Assembly (NCBI RefSeq): GCF_003386535.1
Contig: NZ_QTTN01000018.1
Coordinates: 1-64,000, forward strand
Reading direction: 5' to 3'
Source of the DNA: Paenibacillus taihuensis
Lineage (GTDB): Bacteria; Bacillota; Bacilli; Paenibacillales; Paenibacillaceae
Length of the DNA: 64,000 nucleotides
Part shown: in pieces, positions 42,404-51,241 of the stretch
How the letters are laid out: every line of letters begins with the position of its first letter
Numbering within the stretch: the first letter of the stretch is position 1
The notes under the pieces: generated by a model
The model's input: only the letters and a program-made list of their open reading frames with translations
Database searches by the model: none
What the model was told of the DNA's origin: nothing
Program-made: the position numbers and the translations under genes

Positions 42404-44158
42404 TTACTTGCCTACAATATCGTTCACTTCCGCCGTAATATCTTTGCCGCCCATGTTGTTCCACAGCTCTACGAACTTGTCGAACTCATCCACGGATTTC
42501 TTGCCTGTAATGATCTCGAGGAACGTCTTCTTCTCCAGGTCGTCCAAGGACGCCTTCTTCTTCTGCATCAGATCCGTCGAACCGATGAACGCTGGCAGCG
42601 TCTGCTGAACCGGATTCTTCACAAGGCCAGCCGCGCCAATGGCGAACTGGTTCGCAAGGCTCCATAGGCCCATATCCGCAAATTTGTCCGTTGCCTTGTT
42701 GAAGTTCAGGATGGAAGTCGCTTGCACCTTCGTCTCTGGATCTGCATCTTCCATCTTCGTCTTGCCGTTGATAACGTCCATAATGGCATTGTAGCGGACC
42801 GAAATTTCATGCGGATCCTTCGCACTCACGCTTACCGGCAGCAACGGCATCTTCGCGTTCAAGTACTTCGCGCCGTCGTCGATCGTCAGCTTGTTGTACC
42901 AGTCCAGCTTCTTCGTGTTCGCTTCTTGGGCGTAGTTCAGCATCTTCATGATTGCTTCAGGATGCGAGAAGCCCTTCTTCACGACAACGAAGGAACGTAC
43001 GGTGCCATAGCCCTTCGCATGCGCGATGCCGTCAACACCCTTCAGTACAGTCGCTTGCCAATTTGCATTGTGATCGTTCTTCACGGAATCCGGCAGCGGA
43101 TACCATGTGGACCACCATGCGCCTTCGAACACGCCTGCTTTGCCCTTCGCGATCGGTTCGACCGCTTTGTTGCTGTCATTCATAATGAAGTCCTGAGCGA
43201 TAAGGCCGTCTTTGTACCACTTCGCAAGACGCTCCAGCGCGCCCTTCATCTCTGGCTGTACGGAGCCGTAGCCTACGCTGCCGTCTGCCGTTCTGATCCA
43301 TTGGCCCGGGTACGAGTTGTACGCACCGAAGACGAAGTCGAAGGAAGCGGTGTCTGCTCCGAAAATATTTTGCTGCGACGGAAGCACGCCTGCACCGAAT
43401 TTATCTTTGAATGCTTTCAATGTTGTCTCTACATCATCGAGTGTTTGCGGTTCTTTCAGCCCAACCTGGTCGAGCCAATCCTTACGCGTCCAGATGACCG
43501 GAATCGCAGTCTCCACGTCGGCGATCGACGGAATCGCGTACAGCTTGCCGTCCGAGGATACGGACTTCAACGCGTCCGGTCCGCCAAGTGCGATGCTGTC
43601 CTTCAAGTTCGGGGACGCATAATCGTTATACACTTGCGTCAGGTCTTCAATCATGTCCGCCTTGATCAGCTTCTTCAGGATGCTGAGTCCGTTCGGGTCA
43701 ACGCTGATGGACAGAACGTCCGGGATGTTGTTCGCCGCGATCAAGAGGCTGATCTTCTGCTCGAACGCGAAGTTCTGATCGCTTGTCGACCAGGCCATTT
43801 TCGGCTTCACGTTCAGGTTCTGCTCGAACCACTTCTCAACATCGTTGTTCTCGAAGCTCTCGCCTGCAGGCGGCTTCGTTTCCGCAGAGAGCGAGATGCC
43901 TGTCGTGAACTCGACCATCTCCGACATCTTGCTGAACGGATCGGGCTTCTCAGCGGGCGCAGTCGTATTCGCCGCCGCATTGTTCGAACTCCCCGTATTG
44001 CCGCTGCTGTTCGTCGAATTAGCCGCTTGCGCATTATCAGCCGTATTGCTTTCCTTTGTATTGCTCGCGTCGTTGCTAGAGTTGCCGCAAGCTGCGCTTG
44101 TCAACATTAGTGCGGTGACCAGTGATACAGATGCTACTGCTTTTAATTTCTTTTTCAC
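42404..44158 (-). CDS. extracellular solute-binding lipoprotein, LplA type
   Basis: This is the external receptor of importer II. It has 584 residues. The signal and lipobox end LTSAAC and are followed by a 50-residue Asn/Ser/Ala-rich linker. The mature fold shows AANNIPDVLSISVDPNGL, KLYAIPSIADVETAIPVIW and TRKDWLDQVGLKEPQTL, all typical of LplA. It is a diverged paralogue of 16882-18645. The leader carries a TATAGA -10 box (44206-44201), the GGATAGACGATCTTCC motif and two cre-like sites. Regulation by both the adjacent two-component system and catabolite repression is likely. Confidence 0.93.
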   Translation of the reverse strand: MKKKLKAVASVSLVTALMLTSAACGNSSNDASNTKESNTADNAQAANSTNSSGNTGSSNNAAANTTAPAEKPDPFSKMSEMVEFTTGISLSAETKPPAGESFENNDVEKWFEQNLNVKPKMAWSTSDQNFAFEQKISLLIAANNIPDVLSISVDPNGLSILKKLIKADMIEDLTQVYNDYASPNLKDSIALGGPDALKSVSSDGKLYAIPSIADVETAIPVIWTRKDWLDQVGLKEPQTLDDVETTLKAFKDKFGAGVLPSQQNIFGADTASFDFVFGAYNSYPGQWIRTADGSVGYGSVQPEMKGALERLAKWYKDGLIAQDFIMNDSNKAVEPIAKGKAGVFEGAWWSTWYPLPDSVKNDHNANWQATVLKGVDGIAHAKGYGTVRSFVVVKKGFSHPEAIMKMLNYAQEANTKKLDWYNKLTIDDGAKYLNAKMPLLPVSVSAKDPHEISVRYNAIMDVINGKTKMEDADPETKVQATSILNFNKATDKFADMGLWSLANQFAIGAAGLVKNPVQQTLPAFIGSTDLMQKKKASLDDLEKKTFLEIITGKKSVDEFDKFVELWNNMGGKDITAEVNDIVGK

Positions 44159-44200
44159 CCTGAATCCCCCTCAGCCCTGAATAAGATGACTTGCTTGATT

Positions 44201-44248
44201 TCTATACTAAGCGAAACGAGGAAGATCGCGGGATAGACGATCTTCCTC
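44201..44248 (-). promoter_or_regulatory. promoter region of binding-protein gene II with hairpin and GGATAGACG motif
   Basis: TATAGA (44206-44201, minus strand) is a plausible -10. GAGGAAGATCG and CGATCTTCCTC (44218-44248) form a perfect 11-bp inverted repeat that contains GGATAGACGATCTTCC (44231-44246), the motif shared with locus I, and covers the -35 position. Confidence 0.5.
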
Positions 44249-44273
44249 TTCTGATAGGAGTCTGGTAATCAAT

Positions 44274-44343
44274 TGAACGCGTTTACATGACAACATTCCT
44301 ACTAACTGATGAAAAGTTTCCCTTGTGTATGAAAGCGTTTGCG
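44274..44343. promoter_or_regulatory. two cre-like sites upstream of binding-protein gene II
   Basis: TGAACGCGTTTACA (44274-44287) has one mismatch to the cre consensus TGWAANCGNTNNCA. TGAAAGCGTTTGCG (44330-44343) has one mismatch, at the last base. They are 56 bp apart in the gap between the regulator and binding-protein genes. They could bind CcpA or the LacI-type regulator encoded at 49546. Confidence 0.5.
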
Positions 44344-44356
44344 AACATGCGAACAT

Positions 44357-45130
44357 TTATCGATTTCGCTCCCGATATTCCGATGGCGTCATGCCATTCA
44401 GCTCCCGAAACAGCTTGCTGAAATACTTCTCGTCCTGGAAGCCGAGCTGGTCCGCAATGACATAGATCGGCTTCGCCGTCTTGCGCAGCAGCGCCTCCGC
44501 ACTGCTCATCTTGAGCCCTCGCAAGTAATCGCTGAACGGCGTTCCTGTGATGTCCTTGAAGCAGACGCTGAAGTACCCTCTGCTCATATTGACCGCCTTC
44601 GCCACTTCCTCTTGATTAATGCCGTCAAACAAATGATCGTTCAAGTACTGAATCGCATTGTTAATGCTGGCAACAACCTCGTCCGAGTAACGCTTCCCCT
44701 GCTCATTCACAAAAGCCGGCGCCGGAACGAAGCTCCCCCGCTCCTTGCTGTCATGCCGGATTCGCGCGGAGATCCGTTCAAGCACATCATCCAGCGTCTC
44801 CTTCTCAAGCTGCGTCTTCACAATATAATCAATCGCACCGAGGCGCATCGCATCCTGGATATAGTTGAAATCCTGATGGCAGGTCAACACGACGACCCTC
44901 AGGTCCGGGTAAGCATCCCGCGTCGCCTTCATCAGCTCAAAGCCGGACATGCCGGGCATCGTCAAGTCCATAAAAGCAATATCGACGCGATTGTTCGCCA
45001 GAAACTCGAGTGCCTTCTCGCCGCCGCTTGCTTCTCCCACGATTTTAAAGCCGAATTTCTGCCAAGGAAGTACGGATATGAGTCCTTTTCGCACGAATAT
45101 TTCATCGTCCACAATTAACGTTTTGATCAT
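44357..45130 (-). CDS. response regulator with AraC-type DNA-binding domain, YesN type (short form)
   Basis: This is the partner of the kinase at 45149. It has 257 residues: a receiver domain with acidic DD at 8-9, phospho-Asp in VDIAFMDLTMPGMSG and Lys in IDYIVKTQLEKE, joined by a 35-residue linker to the AraC domain (EEVAKAVNMSRGYFSVCFKD and YVIADQLGFQDEKYFSKLFR). It lacks the 200-residue middle region of its paralogue at 18861. It starts 18 bases after the kinase stop. It probably activates the importer II operon downstream. Confidence 0.93.
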   Translation of the reverse strand: MIKTLIVDDEIFVRKGLISVLPWQKFGFKIVGEASGGEKALEFLANNRVDIAFMDLTMPGMSGFELMKATRDAYPDLRVVVLTCHQDFNYIQDAMRLGAIDYIVKTQLEKETLDDVLERISARIRHDSKERGSFVPAPAFVNEQGKRYSDEVVASINNAIQYLNDHLFDGINQEEVAKAVNMSRGYFSVCFKDITGTPFSDYLRGLKMSSAEALLRKTAKPIYVIADQLGFQDEKYFSKLFRELNGMTPSEYRERNR

Positions 45131-45148
45131 CGCGATTCCCCCTCAGGT

Positions 45149-46924
45149 TCATGCCCGGCTTATCGGAAGCGTAAGCTTGAAGGTCGTTCCTTGATCCTTC
45201 TCGCCCCTAATCTCCATCGAAGCCATGCTGCCGTAATTGACTTCAAGCATATACCGGACATAGCTTAAGCCGATGCCCATGCCGACCTTCTTGTGCGCAT
45301 CTGCCTGCGGCTCCAGCAGCCGCTCGATCTCCTGTTCCGTCATGCCTGCGCCGTTATCCTGCACCGTAATAGTCAGCTTGCCTGCTTCCTCGTATGCGCG
45401 TATCTGGATATAACCGCTCTCGTCCTTCAGTCCGTGGTAGATCGCATTCTCCACAATCGGCTGCATAATAAACCGCGGCACCGCTACATCGCCAAGCTCC
45501 GGGTCGACCTTAATCTGCACGTCAAAATGGTACGCATACCGGATACGCTGCAAGTCGACGTAGTTCTGAAGCGCCTCCGCTTCCTCGCTCAAGGAGACGA
45601 TACCGCCTTCCTTGCCAAGGTTGTAATGCAGCACTCGCGTGAACAGCGCGACAAGCCGGTCGATCTCGTCCTGCCCGTTCATCCGCGCCAGCCACTGCAC
45701 CGTATTGAGCGTATTGTGCAAGAAATGCGGGTTGATCTGATGCAGCAGTTTCTCCACCTCAATGACCCGTTTCTTGCGTTCCTTCTCCTCAAGCTCTACG
45801 AACAGATCTGAGATTTTATCCTTCATATCGTGAAATTGAATGAGCAGGCTGTCGAACTCGATGATGCCCGTCCTCTTCAACTCGGAGTTGAATTTGTTAT
45901 GCGACATCAGACTGATCTCGCGATGAATCGTACGCAGCGGTCTGTAGACGATCCGCCAAATGGATAGACCGAGAAGCAAGCTGATCGCAATCGACAGCGC
46001 CGCCAGCAGCGCAAACTTGCCGAACCACTTGCGCACGTCCGAGCTGTACGCCTTCGTCTTGACGGCAGATAGAATGTACCAGCCCTGCTCGCCCTTCTCT
46101 GCGAAGACATAGTAGCCTTTCTTAATGGAGTCGGATTTGCCCGTCTCGTTCAGCTTGCTGATTTCCACATAGGAGCCGAGCGGAAAATCCTTCTGCCCTT
46201 GGCTGTACATGATCTTGCCCTGTGAATTAAGCATAATGGAAGTAACAGCGAGCTTGTACTGCTGAGACTTTAGCAAATCCTCAAACAATTTAATGCTCGT
46301 CTCCATATAGACGTAGAGATCTGCGCCTTCAATGAGATTCACTTTGCGTGCGACAGAGAACACGTTGCTGTCCTTGGTTGATTTCATCGTCTGATGCGGT
46401 CCGTAGAAGGTGGCATTAATGCCGCTTGCAAGCGCAGGGAGGTTCGTTAAACGGAACCCGTCCTGCACGCTCTGATTCTCAAACATGACCTGATGCTTAT
46501 TCGCGTAGTAGAAGAAAATAAGTCCGATATCCGGTTTCGCCGCGTTGATGAGCGAGATGCTCTCGATTACCGCTTTCTTCTTCTCGTATTTGGTGAGAAT
46601 ATCTTTCGTCTCGATATACGTCTCGATATCGTCGGCCACTCGGCCGTTGTACATCGCCAGCTGCAGCGCCGAATCTTCCAGATTCGAAAATACATTGCTA
46701 AGGCTGATCTGGATCTGCTTCATATTGCTGCGGATACCGTCGTCAATATTGTTGTTCAACAAGGAAATCATAGAGATATAGGAGATATAACCGATCAGGG
46801 CAAGAGGAATGATCGAACTGAGCACGAGGAAGAAATAGGCTCTGTTCTTGAGCGAGTACGATGATTTGGGTAGCAAAATTCGGTTGTCCCCCCACGGCAG
46901 CACGAGCCAAAATCTTTTGCGCAT
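45149..46924 (-). CDS. sensor histidine kinase, YesM type
   Basis: It senses an external signal for locus II. Up to 591 residues are encoded, with helices at RAYFFLVLSSIIPLALIGY and KFALLAALSIAISLLLGL bracketing a roughly 250-residue outer domain, then HAMP and the YesM kinase core HQINPHFLHNTLNTVQWLA. ATPase boxes are IVENAIYHGL, DNGAGMT and GMGIGLSYVRYML. The ATG at 46924 has no ribosome binding site. A TTG at 46876, preceded by GGGGGGA at 10 bases, is a good alternative start and would remove 16 residues. It is paralogous to the kinase at 20204. Confidence 0.9.
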   Translation of the reverse strand: MRKRFWLVLPWGDNRILLPKSSYSLKNRAYFFLVLSSIIPLALIGYISYISMISLLNNNIDDGIRSNMKQIQISLSNVFSNLEDSALQLAMYNGRVADDIETYIETKDILTKYEKKKAVIESISLINAAKPDIGLIFFYYANKHQVMFENQSVQDGFRLTNLPALASGINATFYGPHQTMKSTKDSNVFSVARKVNLIEGADLYVYMETSIKLFEDLLKSQQYKLAVTSIMLNSQGKIMYSQGQKDFPLGSYVEISKLNETGKSDSIKKGYYVFAEKGEQGWYILSAVKTKAYSSDVRKWFGKFALLAALSIAISLLLGLSIWRIVYRPLRTIHREISLMSHNKFNSELKRTGIIEFDSLLIQFHDMKDKISDLFVELEEKERKKRVIEVEKLLHQINPHFLHNTLNTVQWLARMNGQDEIDRLVALFTRVLHYNLGKEGGIVSLSEEAEALQNYVDLQRIRYAYHFDVQIKVDPELGDVAVPRFIMQPIVENAIYHGLKDESGYIQIRAYEEAGKLTITVQDNGAGMTEQEIERLLEPQADAHKKVGMGIGLSYVRYMLEVNYGSMASMEIRGEKDQGTTFKLTLPISRA

Positions 46925-47060
46925 TTACATTTCTGTCTGATTTTTCATTATTTTACGTAATCGGTCCGCTTCCCGTCAATCGATTCCTCTATTCTATGAC
47001 TATTGAAGGCCGGCCCGGCAGTCAATTAAGACGTTCGGACCAGCCTTCCTTGTGCAAGAA

Positions 47061-49181
47061 TTAGTCGCGTGTTGGGATTACGATGATGCTGTACGTTTGC
47101 TCTGTGCCGTCTTCCGCCTTCACGCGCACCGTGACCGTATTCGCGCCTTCCTTCAGCTTCTTCACGTTCTTCTTCAGCTTCGTGCCGCCATCCACTGTAA
47201 CCGTCGATTTGGCATCCGCAGCCGTTGCCGTTACGGTGACTTCCTTCGTCTTGAATGGCACTTGTACGCTGTAGTTTAACGTGTTCGCCGCAAAGCCTGG
47301 GATTGTTGCGCCGTCGATCTGCAAGTCGCTTAGATCAGCATTGTTCGAGCGAATTGGCGGGAATACAAGGTCAGGATGCTGGCTGTAGAAGCTGCTTGCC
47401 GCAGGACCCACCTTCGCCAGGTCGCCGAGCCAGTCAACGTCGTTGGACGTCCAAGGCATCATCCCCTGCCAGCCGTTCGCATACGCGCTGAAATAATCCT
47501 GCTCCAGCGTATGCCCTGCCGTGCCAAGTGCCGCCGTCTCGCCGATGACGCTCGGACGGTCTGCACTAAGACCGAATTGTTCAGGCGTCATATACATCGG
47601 AACGCCCCAGTATTGTCCCATCCAGTCGTAATAGTGCGGTGCCCAGAAGTCCAGCTTCGCCAGCGGGTTGCCGCCTGCTGCGCCCATTAGCTCCGCATCG
47701 CCGACTTTGTTGCCTTGGCAGCCTTCCGTACATGTGCCGCTGTTGTATTTGACCATCGCCATGCCGACCGTCGTCAGCACCTTGCTGTTCTCATGAACCG
47801 CCACGCTCATCTTCGCGAACAGCTTCTGCAGCTGTTCCCAAGGCAGCTTGCTCTCCTCGTACACCCAATCCGGCTCGTTCATGAAGTCGATCGACCACAG
47901 ATAAGGGTTAGCTTTGTAGCGGTTCGTGAACGGAATGACGTAGTTGTTCACGTAGGAATCGATGTTATCGTCGTTCATCAGCATGTTGCGCCAGCTGGTA
48001 TAGTTCGGATGCGCGTCCTTCATATGGTCGAACGACATCAGCGTCGCCATAATGTAGACGCCGTGCTTTTGCGCGAGGTAGAACAGGCTGTCTAGATCAT
48101 TCCAATGCGCCGCTGTTGCGCCGGATACATGACCGGACTCATCGATATCGATACCCACTTCGCCGTTGCTCGTAATCCAGACGCGCGTCGCGTTGACGCC
48201 ATTATCATGAAGCTGTCCGAAGTGCGTATCCCAGAAGCTGTAATCGAAGTCGCCGCCAAAATCATTCCAGTTATCCCAAGGCGTATTCGCCCCGTTGAAC
48301 CAGATCGGCTCATGGCCGGCATAGAAGTTTGTGCCCTGCACGAAGATACGGTTGCTGCCACCGCCAGGGAGATCGCGGATCAGCTTGATGGTGTACGTTT
48401 GCGTCGTTTGGTCCTTCGCCGTCACGAGCACAGACACTTCATTCTCGCCTACCGCGAGGCTGCCGCCGCCGCTCACTGCCGCTGTTGCTTCAGGATCCGA
48501 TGTGGTCGCGGTAATGGCTGCAGCCGTCGCACCGTTCGGAACATGCGCGATATAGGAGAGCTTCTTATCCGAGAAGCCGGCTACGGTTACGCCGTTCACG
48601 CGAAGGTCGCTCAGGCTTGCAGGGCTTGGCGTCTCGACAGGCGCGCCGCCGACAAGAGCGATGCTGTCGATATAGATGCTGCCGTTGAAATCGCCGCTCG
48701 TCTGCAGCTGCACGCCAAGCTCGTTAAACGGATTCGCCGCGGACGCCGGAATCGTAAGCGCAAGCGTGTTCCAGCTGTCCTTTGCCAGACTGCTGTAGGA
48801 AACGAGCGAACCGGTCCAGGACCAGTTTTTGTCCATCATATAGGGCTGAACGCCTGCGATATTCGCATTGCTCGGCACCCAGATATGAAACTCGTAGGTG
48901 CTCCCCGCCGTAAGTCCCGCAGGATTGCCCAGCTTCGCAAAAGGGCTAGTCGATGCGCCTGTTACATTTACGCTCATCTTCAGCGATTGCGCGCCTGCGT
49001 AAGACTGCTCGCTGCTGGAAGAGAGCGATGCACCGCCTGCTCCTGTAAAGTTTTGCGTGCCATTCTCGAAATTGAATAAAGCCTGGTCGCTGGCTGCTTC
49101 AGCGCCTGCAGGTACGGCAATCATTGCCGCGATCATGCTCATAATCAGTAATAGTGCGGCCAATCGGCGAATTCTATACAT
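47061..49181 (-). CDS. secreted glycoside hydrolase family 5-type enzyme with carbohydrate-binding and cadherin-like domains
   Basis: This is a probable extracellular beta-mannanase or related beta-glycanase. Of 706 residues, the signal peptide (ending AGAEAAS) is followed by a CBM-like beta-sandwich (about 32-180; FNFENGTQNF..YIDSIALVGG), a cadherin-like repeat (LSDLRVNGVTVAGFS), the GH5 barrel (about 275-600) and a second cadherin-like repeat (LSDLQIDGATIPGFA). Catalytic residues are acid/base Glu436 in DFMNEPDW and nucleophile Glu548 in VIGETAAL. AGAGGTG lies 9 bases before the ATG at 49181; an upstream ATG at 49220 is less likely. It is divergent from a LacI regulator, with an operator-like site (49206-49219) in its leader. 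Confidence 0.88.
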   Translation of the reverse strand: MYRIRRLAALLLIMSMIAAMIAVPAGAEAASDQALFNFENGTQNFTGAGGASLSSSSEQSYAGAQSLKMSVNVTGASTSPFAKLGNPAGLTAGSTYEFHIWVPSNANIAGVQPYMMDKNWSWTGSLVSYSSLAKDSWNTLALTIPASAANPFNELGVQLQTSGDFNGSIYIDSIALVGGAPVETPSPASLSDLRVNGVTVAGFSDKKLSYIAHVPNGATAAAITATTSDPEATAAVSGGGSLAVGENEVSVLVTAKDQTTQTYTIKLIRDLPGGGSNRIFVQGTNFYAGHEPIWFNGANTPWDNWNDFGGDFDYSFWDTHFGQLHDNGVNATRVWITSNGEVGIDIDESGHVSGATAAHWNDLDSLFYLAQKHGVYIMATLMSFDHMKDAHPNYTSWRNMLMNDDNIDSYVNNYVIPFTNRYKANPYLWSIDFMNEPDWVYEESKLPWEQLQKLFAKMSVAVHENSKVLTTVGMAMVKYNSGTCTEGCQGNKVGDAELMGAAGGNPLAKLDFWAPHYYDWMGQYWGVPMYMTPEQFGLSADRPSVIGETAALGTAGHTLEQDYFSAYANGWQGMMPWTSNDVDWLGDLAKVGPAASSFYSQHPDLVFPPIRSNNADLSDLQIDGATIPGFAANTLNYSVQVPFKTKEVTVTATAADAKSTVTVDGGTKLKKNVKKLKEGANTVTVRVKAEDGTEQTYSIIVIPTRD

Positions 49182-49205
49182 GTTCACGTTCACCTCTGAA
49201 ATAGA

Positions 49206-49219
49206 TTTAAGCGCTTTCA
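49206..49219. promoter_or_regulatory. cre-like / LacI-type operator in the GH5 gene leader
   Basis: TTTAAGCGCTTTCA (minus strand TGAAAGCGCTTAAA) is a near-perfect palindrome centred on GCGC. It has one mismatch to the cre consensus and fits LacI-family operators equally well. It lies about 25 bp upstream of the start codon. The LacI gene is divergent. Confidence 0.55.
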
Positions 49220-49448
49220 AAATTGCTGCAATACTGAAGCTTCTTTCTGCTTAATCTGGGGCGTGTACTTGTGACAGAGTTGGAAACATTCCACCGTTTC
49301 GTGTACCGAAGATCCTCCTTCTTCCGAGAGTTTTGTAACCTTAAAATGTTACATTTCTTAATATTATGTAATATTTTCCTTCGGATTTGATTATAATGCA
49401 CCTACAAGCCTTCTGTAAATATGACATTTGTTTATTTTAGTTCTCAGT

Positions 49449-49507
49449 TTGTAACATTACATTTTTGGTATTTTGTTTATTGACAAAACGAGTCGCTATT
49501 CTACAAT
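49449..49507 (+). promoter_or_regulatory. promoter and operator-like motif of the LacI-family gene
   Basis: TTGACA (49480-49485), 16 bp and TACAAT (49502-49507) form a strong SigA promoter. Just upstream, TTGTAACATTACATTTT (49449-49465) contains the palindrome TGTAACATTACA. A very similar element (TTGTAAACACTACATTTT) overlaps the promoter of the operon at 57125. More TGTTACAT-type copies lie at 49334-49375. Confidence 0.6.
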
Positions 49508-49545
49508 TGAATCAAGGACTCTATTATGAATAAGGATTGATACGT

Positions 49546-50607
49546 TTGAGCAAAAAGGTGACGACCCACGATATTTCGTTAAGTCTCGGCCTTTCCCGAA
49601 ACACCGTATCCAAGGCGCTTAACGACCATCCCAGCATAACGAATGAAACGAAGCAGCGCGTCATCGAGCAGGCTATAGCGATGGGCTATAAGAAAGTGAA
49701 GCAGTTTGCTGCCGCACAGTCGCAGTCCTCCGAGCCTTCGCCTGGCAAGCCGCAGAACATCGCTTATATTACGAAGCACCAGCTGCATCACGGCACCGGA
49801 TTCTGGATGAACGTCATGAGCGGCGTGGAGCAAGTTGCGAGCAGCGGCGGCTATGAGCTGAAGATTAGCTTCGTTAAGAATGAAGATATCGATTCGCTCG
49901 TGCTTCCTGCCGTATTGACGAGCGGCGATATTGCCGGCTTCATCGTAGCCGGCAGCATGGACAAGCCCTACACAGAGAAGCTTCTCCAGCTTCCGATTCC
50001 GAAAGTATTTATTAACATTAATCCTGAGCTGCCGCTATCCGGCCTTCAGACAGACGTCGTCTTCATGGAGAACGAGGACAGCATCTACCAGATCACACGC
50101 CAGCTTATTGCAGCGGGTCACCGGAAGCTCGGATTTATCGGCGACATCGGCTCCTGCCGCAGCTTCATGGAGCGCTGGTTCGGCTTCCAGCGCGCGCATT
50201 TCGATGCAGGGCTGTCCGTGAATCCGGCTTATTGCATCACATCGGCAAGCGCGGACGGCTTCCAGCATTACGAGGGGTTCACGCGCTCGCTGAAGGAAAT
50301 GGCAGAGCTGCCTACCGCGTTCGTCTGCGTGAACGACAAAATCGCGCTTAACGTCATTAAGTATGCCGGCGAGATCGGCAAATCCATCCCGGGCGACCTC
50401 GCCGTCTCCGGGTTTGACCAGATCGAGGAAGCCGAATTCCTCGGCTACACGATGACCACCGTCGCGCACGACGAGCATCAGCTCGGCCTGCGGGCGACGG
50501 AGCAATTGCTGCAGCGGCTAAGCAAGCCGGGCCGCGCATACGAGACGGTCCGCCTCGCGACGAAGGTCGTGTTCGGCGAGAGCACGATGGCGAGTGTGAA
50601 GGTATAG
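49546..50607 (+). CDS. LacI-family transcriptional regulator
   Basis: This is a sugar-responsive DNA-binding regulator, probably of the divergent GH5 gene and perhaps of the Gfo/Idh-GH116 operon. The helix-turn-helix (THDISLSLGLSRNTVSKALN) and hinge are normal, followed by a periplasmic-binding-protein-like sensor (about 65-340; FVCVNDKIALNVIKYAGEIG and VSGFDQIEEAEFLGYTMTTV). The start is the TTG at 49546, 9 bases after AAGGA; a TTG at 49537 lies too close to that site. The 353 residues are full length. The hinge helix lacks the usual long LacI linker, as in other Firmicute members. A terminator follows. Confidence 0.9.
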   Translation: MSKKVTTHDISLSLGLSRNTVSKALNDHPSITNETKQRVIEQAIAMGYKKVKQFAAAQSQSSEPSPGKPQNIAYITKHQLHHGTGFWMNVMSGVEQVASSGGYELKISFVKNEDIDSLVLPAVLTSGDIAGFIVAGSMDKPYTEKLLQLPIPKVFININPELPLSGLQTDVVFMENEDSIYQITRQLIAAGHRKLGFIGDIGSCRSFMERWFGFQRAHFDAGLSVNPAYCITSASADGFQHYEGFTRSLKEMAELPTAFVCVNDKIALNVIKYAGEIGKSIPGDLAVSGFDQIEEAEFLGYTMTTVAHDEHQLGLRATEQLLQRLSKPGRAYETVRLATKVVFGESTMASVKV

Positions 50608-50611
50608 GAAG

Positions 50612-50653
50612 ACGGCCATGGAAGCGCGGGTTGCGCTGGCATGGCCGTTTTTT
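50612..50653 (+). terminator. terminator of the LacI-family gene
   Basis: ACGGCCATG and CATGGCCGT form a 9-bp stem, with GCGCGGGTTGCGC able to pair inside, followed by six T. Confidence 0.88.
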
Positions 50654-50707
50654 GGGTTTGTGGGGTGAGACGGCGGCAGGTGGCGGGGACCTGCCGCGAG
50701 CGGGGAT

Positions 50708-51164
50708 CAGAGTCGGTTCTTCCGACTCTCGGGTTGTTTTTAGTCCTGCTTCGAGACTGAGAGTCGGATTTTCCGACTCTCGGGCATACAAAGCACCGAT
50801 TTATTGGGCATTTCTTTACCGAGAGTCGGATTTCCCTACTCTCAGCTTGTCTTTCGCCTCGTGGCGGGACCGAGAGGCGGATACTCCGACTCTCGGGTAC
50901 ACGTCATACGAACTGAGAGATCGTATACGTTTCTCAGCGGCAGAAATCCGGTTACTTGGTGCCACTCCGGCAGTGAGAGACCGTATATGGCTCTCTCAGC
51001 TGGATTTTCGCCATTTTCGAATGCTGAGAGAGCGTATTTCGCTCTCTCGGCGGCCGAAACCGGGTTACTTGGTGCGACTCCGGTGGCGAGAGACCGTATA
51101 TGGCTCTCTCACCTGGTTTTTCGCCATTTTCGAATGCTGAGAGAGCGTATTTCGGTCTCTCAGC
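50708..51164. repeat. hairpin array D (GAGAG family, nine hairpins, 113-bp duplication)
   Basis: Hairpins start at 50708, 50759, 50821, 50872, 50915, 50975, 51026, 51088 and 51139, giving distances 51, 62, 51, 43, 60, 51, 62 and 51. The first four have GAGAGTCGG stems. The last five have GAGAGAYCGTATA or GAGAGAGCGTATTT stems. GGTTACTTGGTGCSACTCCG at 50950 and 51063 marks a 113-bp tandem duplication. It lies between the convergent LacI and AbrB-type genes. Confidence 0.9.
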
Positions 51165-51241
51165 AGCGAAAAAAGCCGAATCGACACCAGATCGATTCAG
51201 CTCTTTCAATTCAGCTCAGCCAAGCGCGACCACTAATCGCT

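Noticed and set aside
47005-47060. Terminator after the GH5 gene
   Set aside because: GAAGGCTGGTCCG and CGGGCCGGCCTTC can pair through G-U pairs, but no T run follows on the minus strand, so I do not list it as a terminator.
4285-51164. Simple multiple terminators as explanation for the GAGAG hairpins
   Set aside because: T runs are inside the loops, not after the stems, and several loci already have a separate classic terminator (htpG, LacI and MATE genes).
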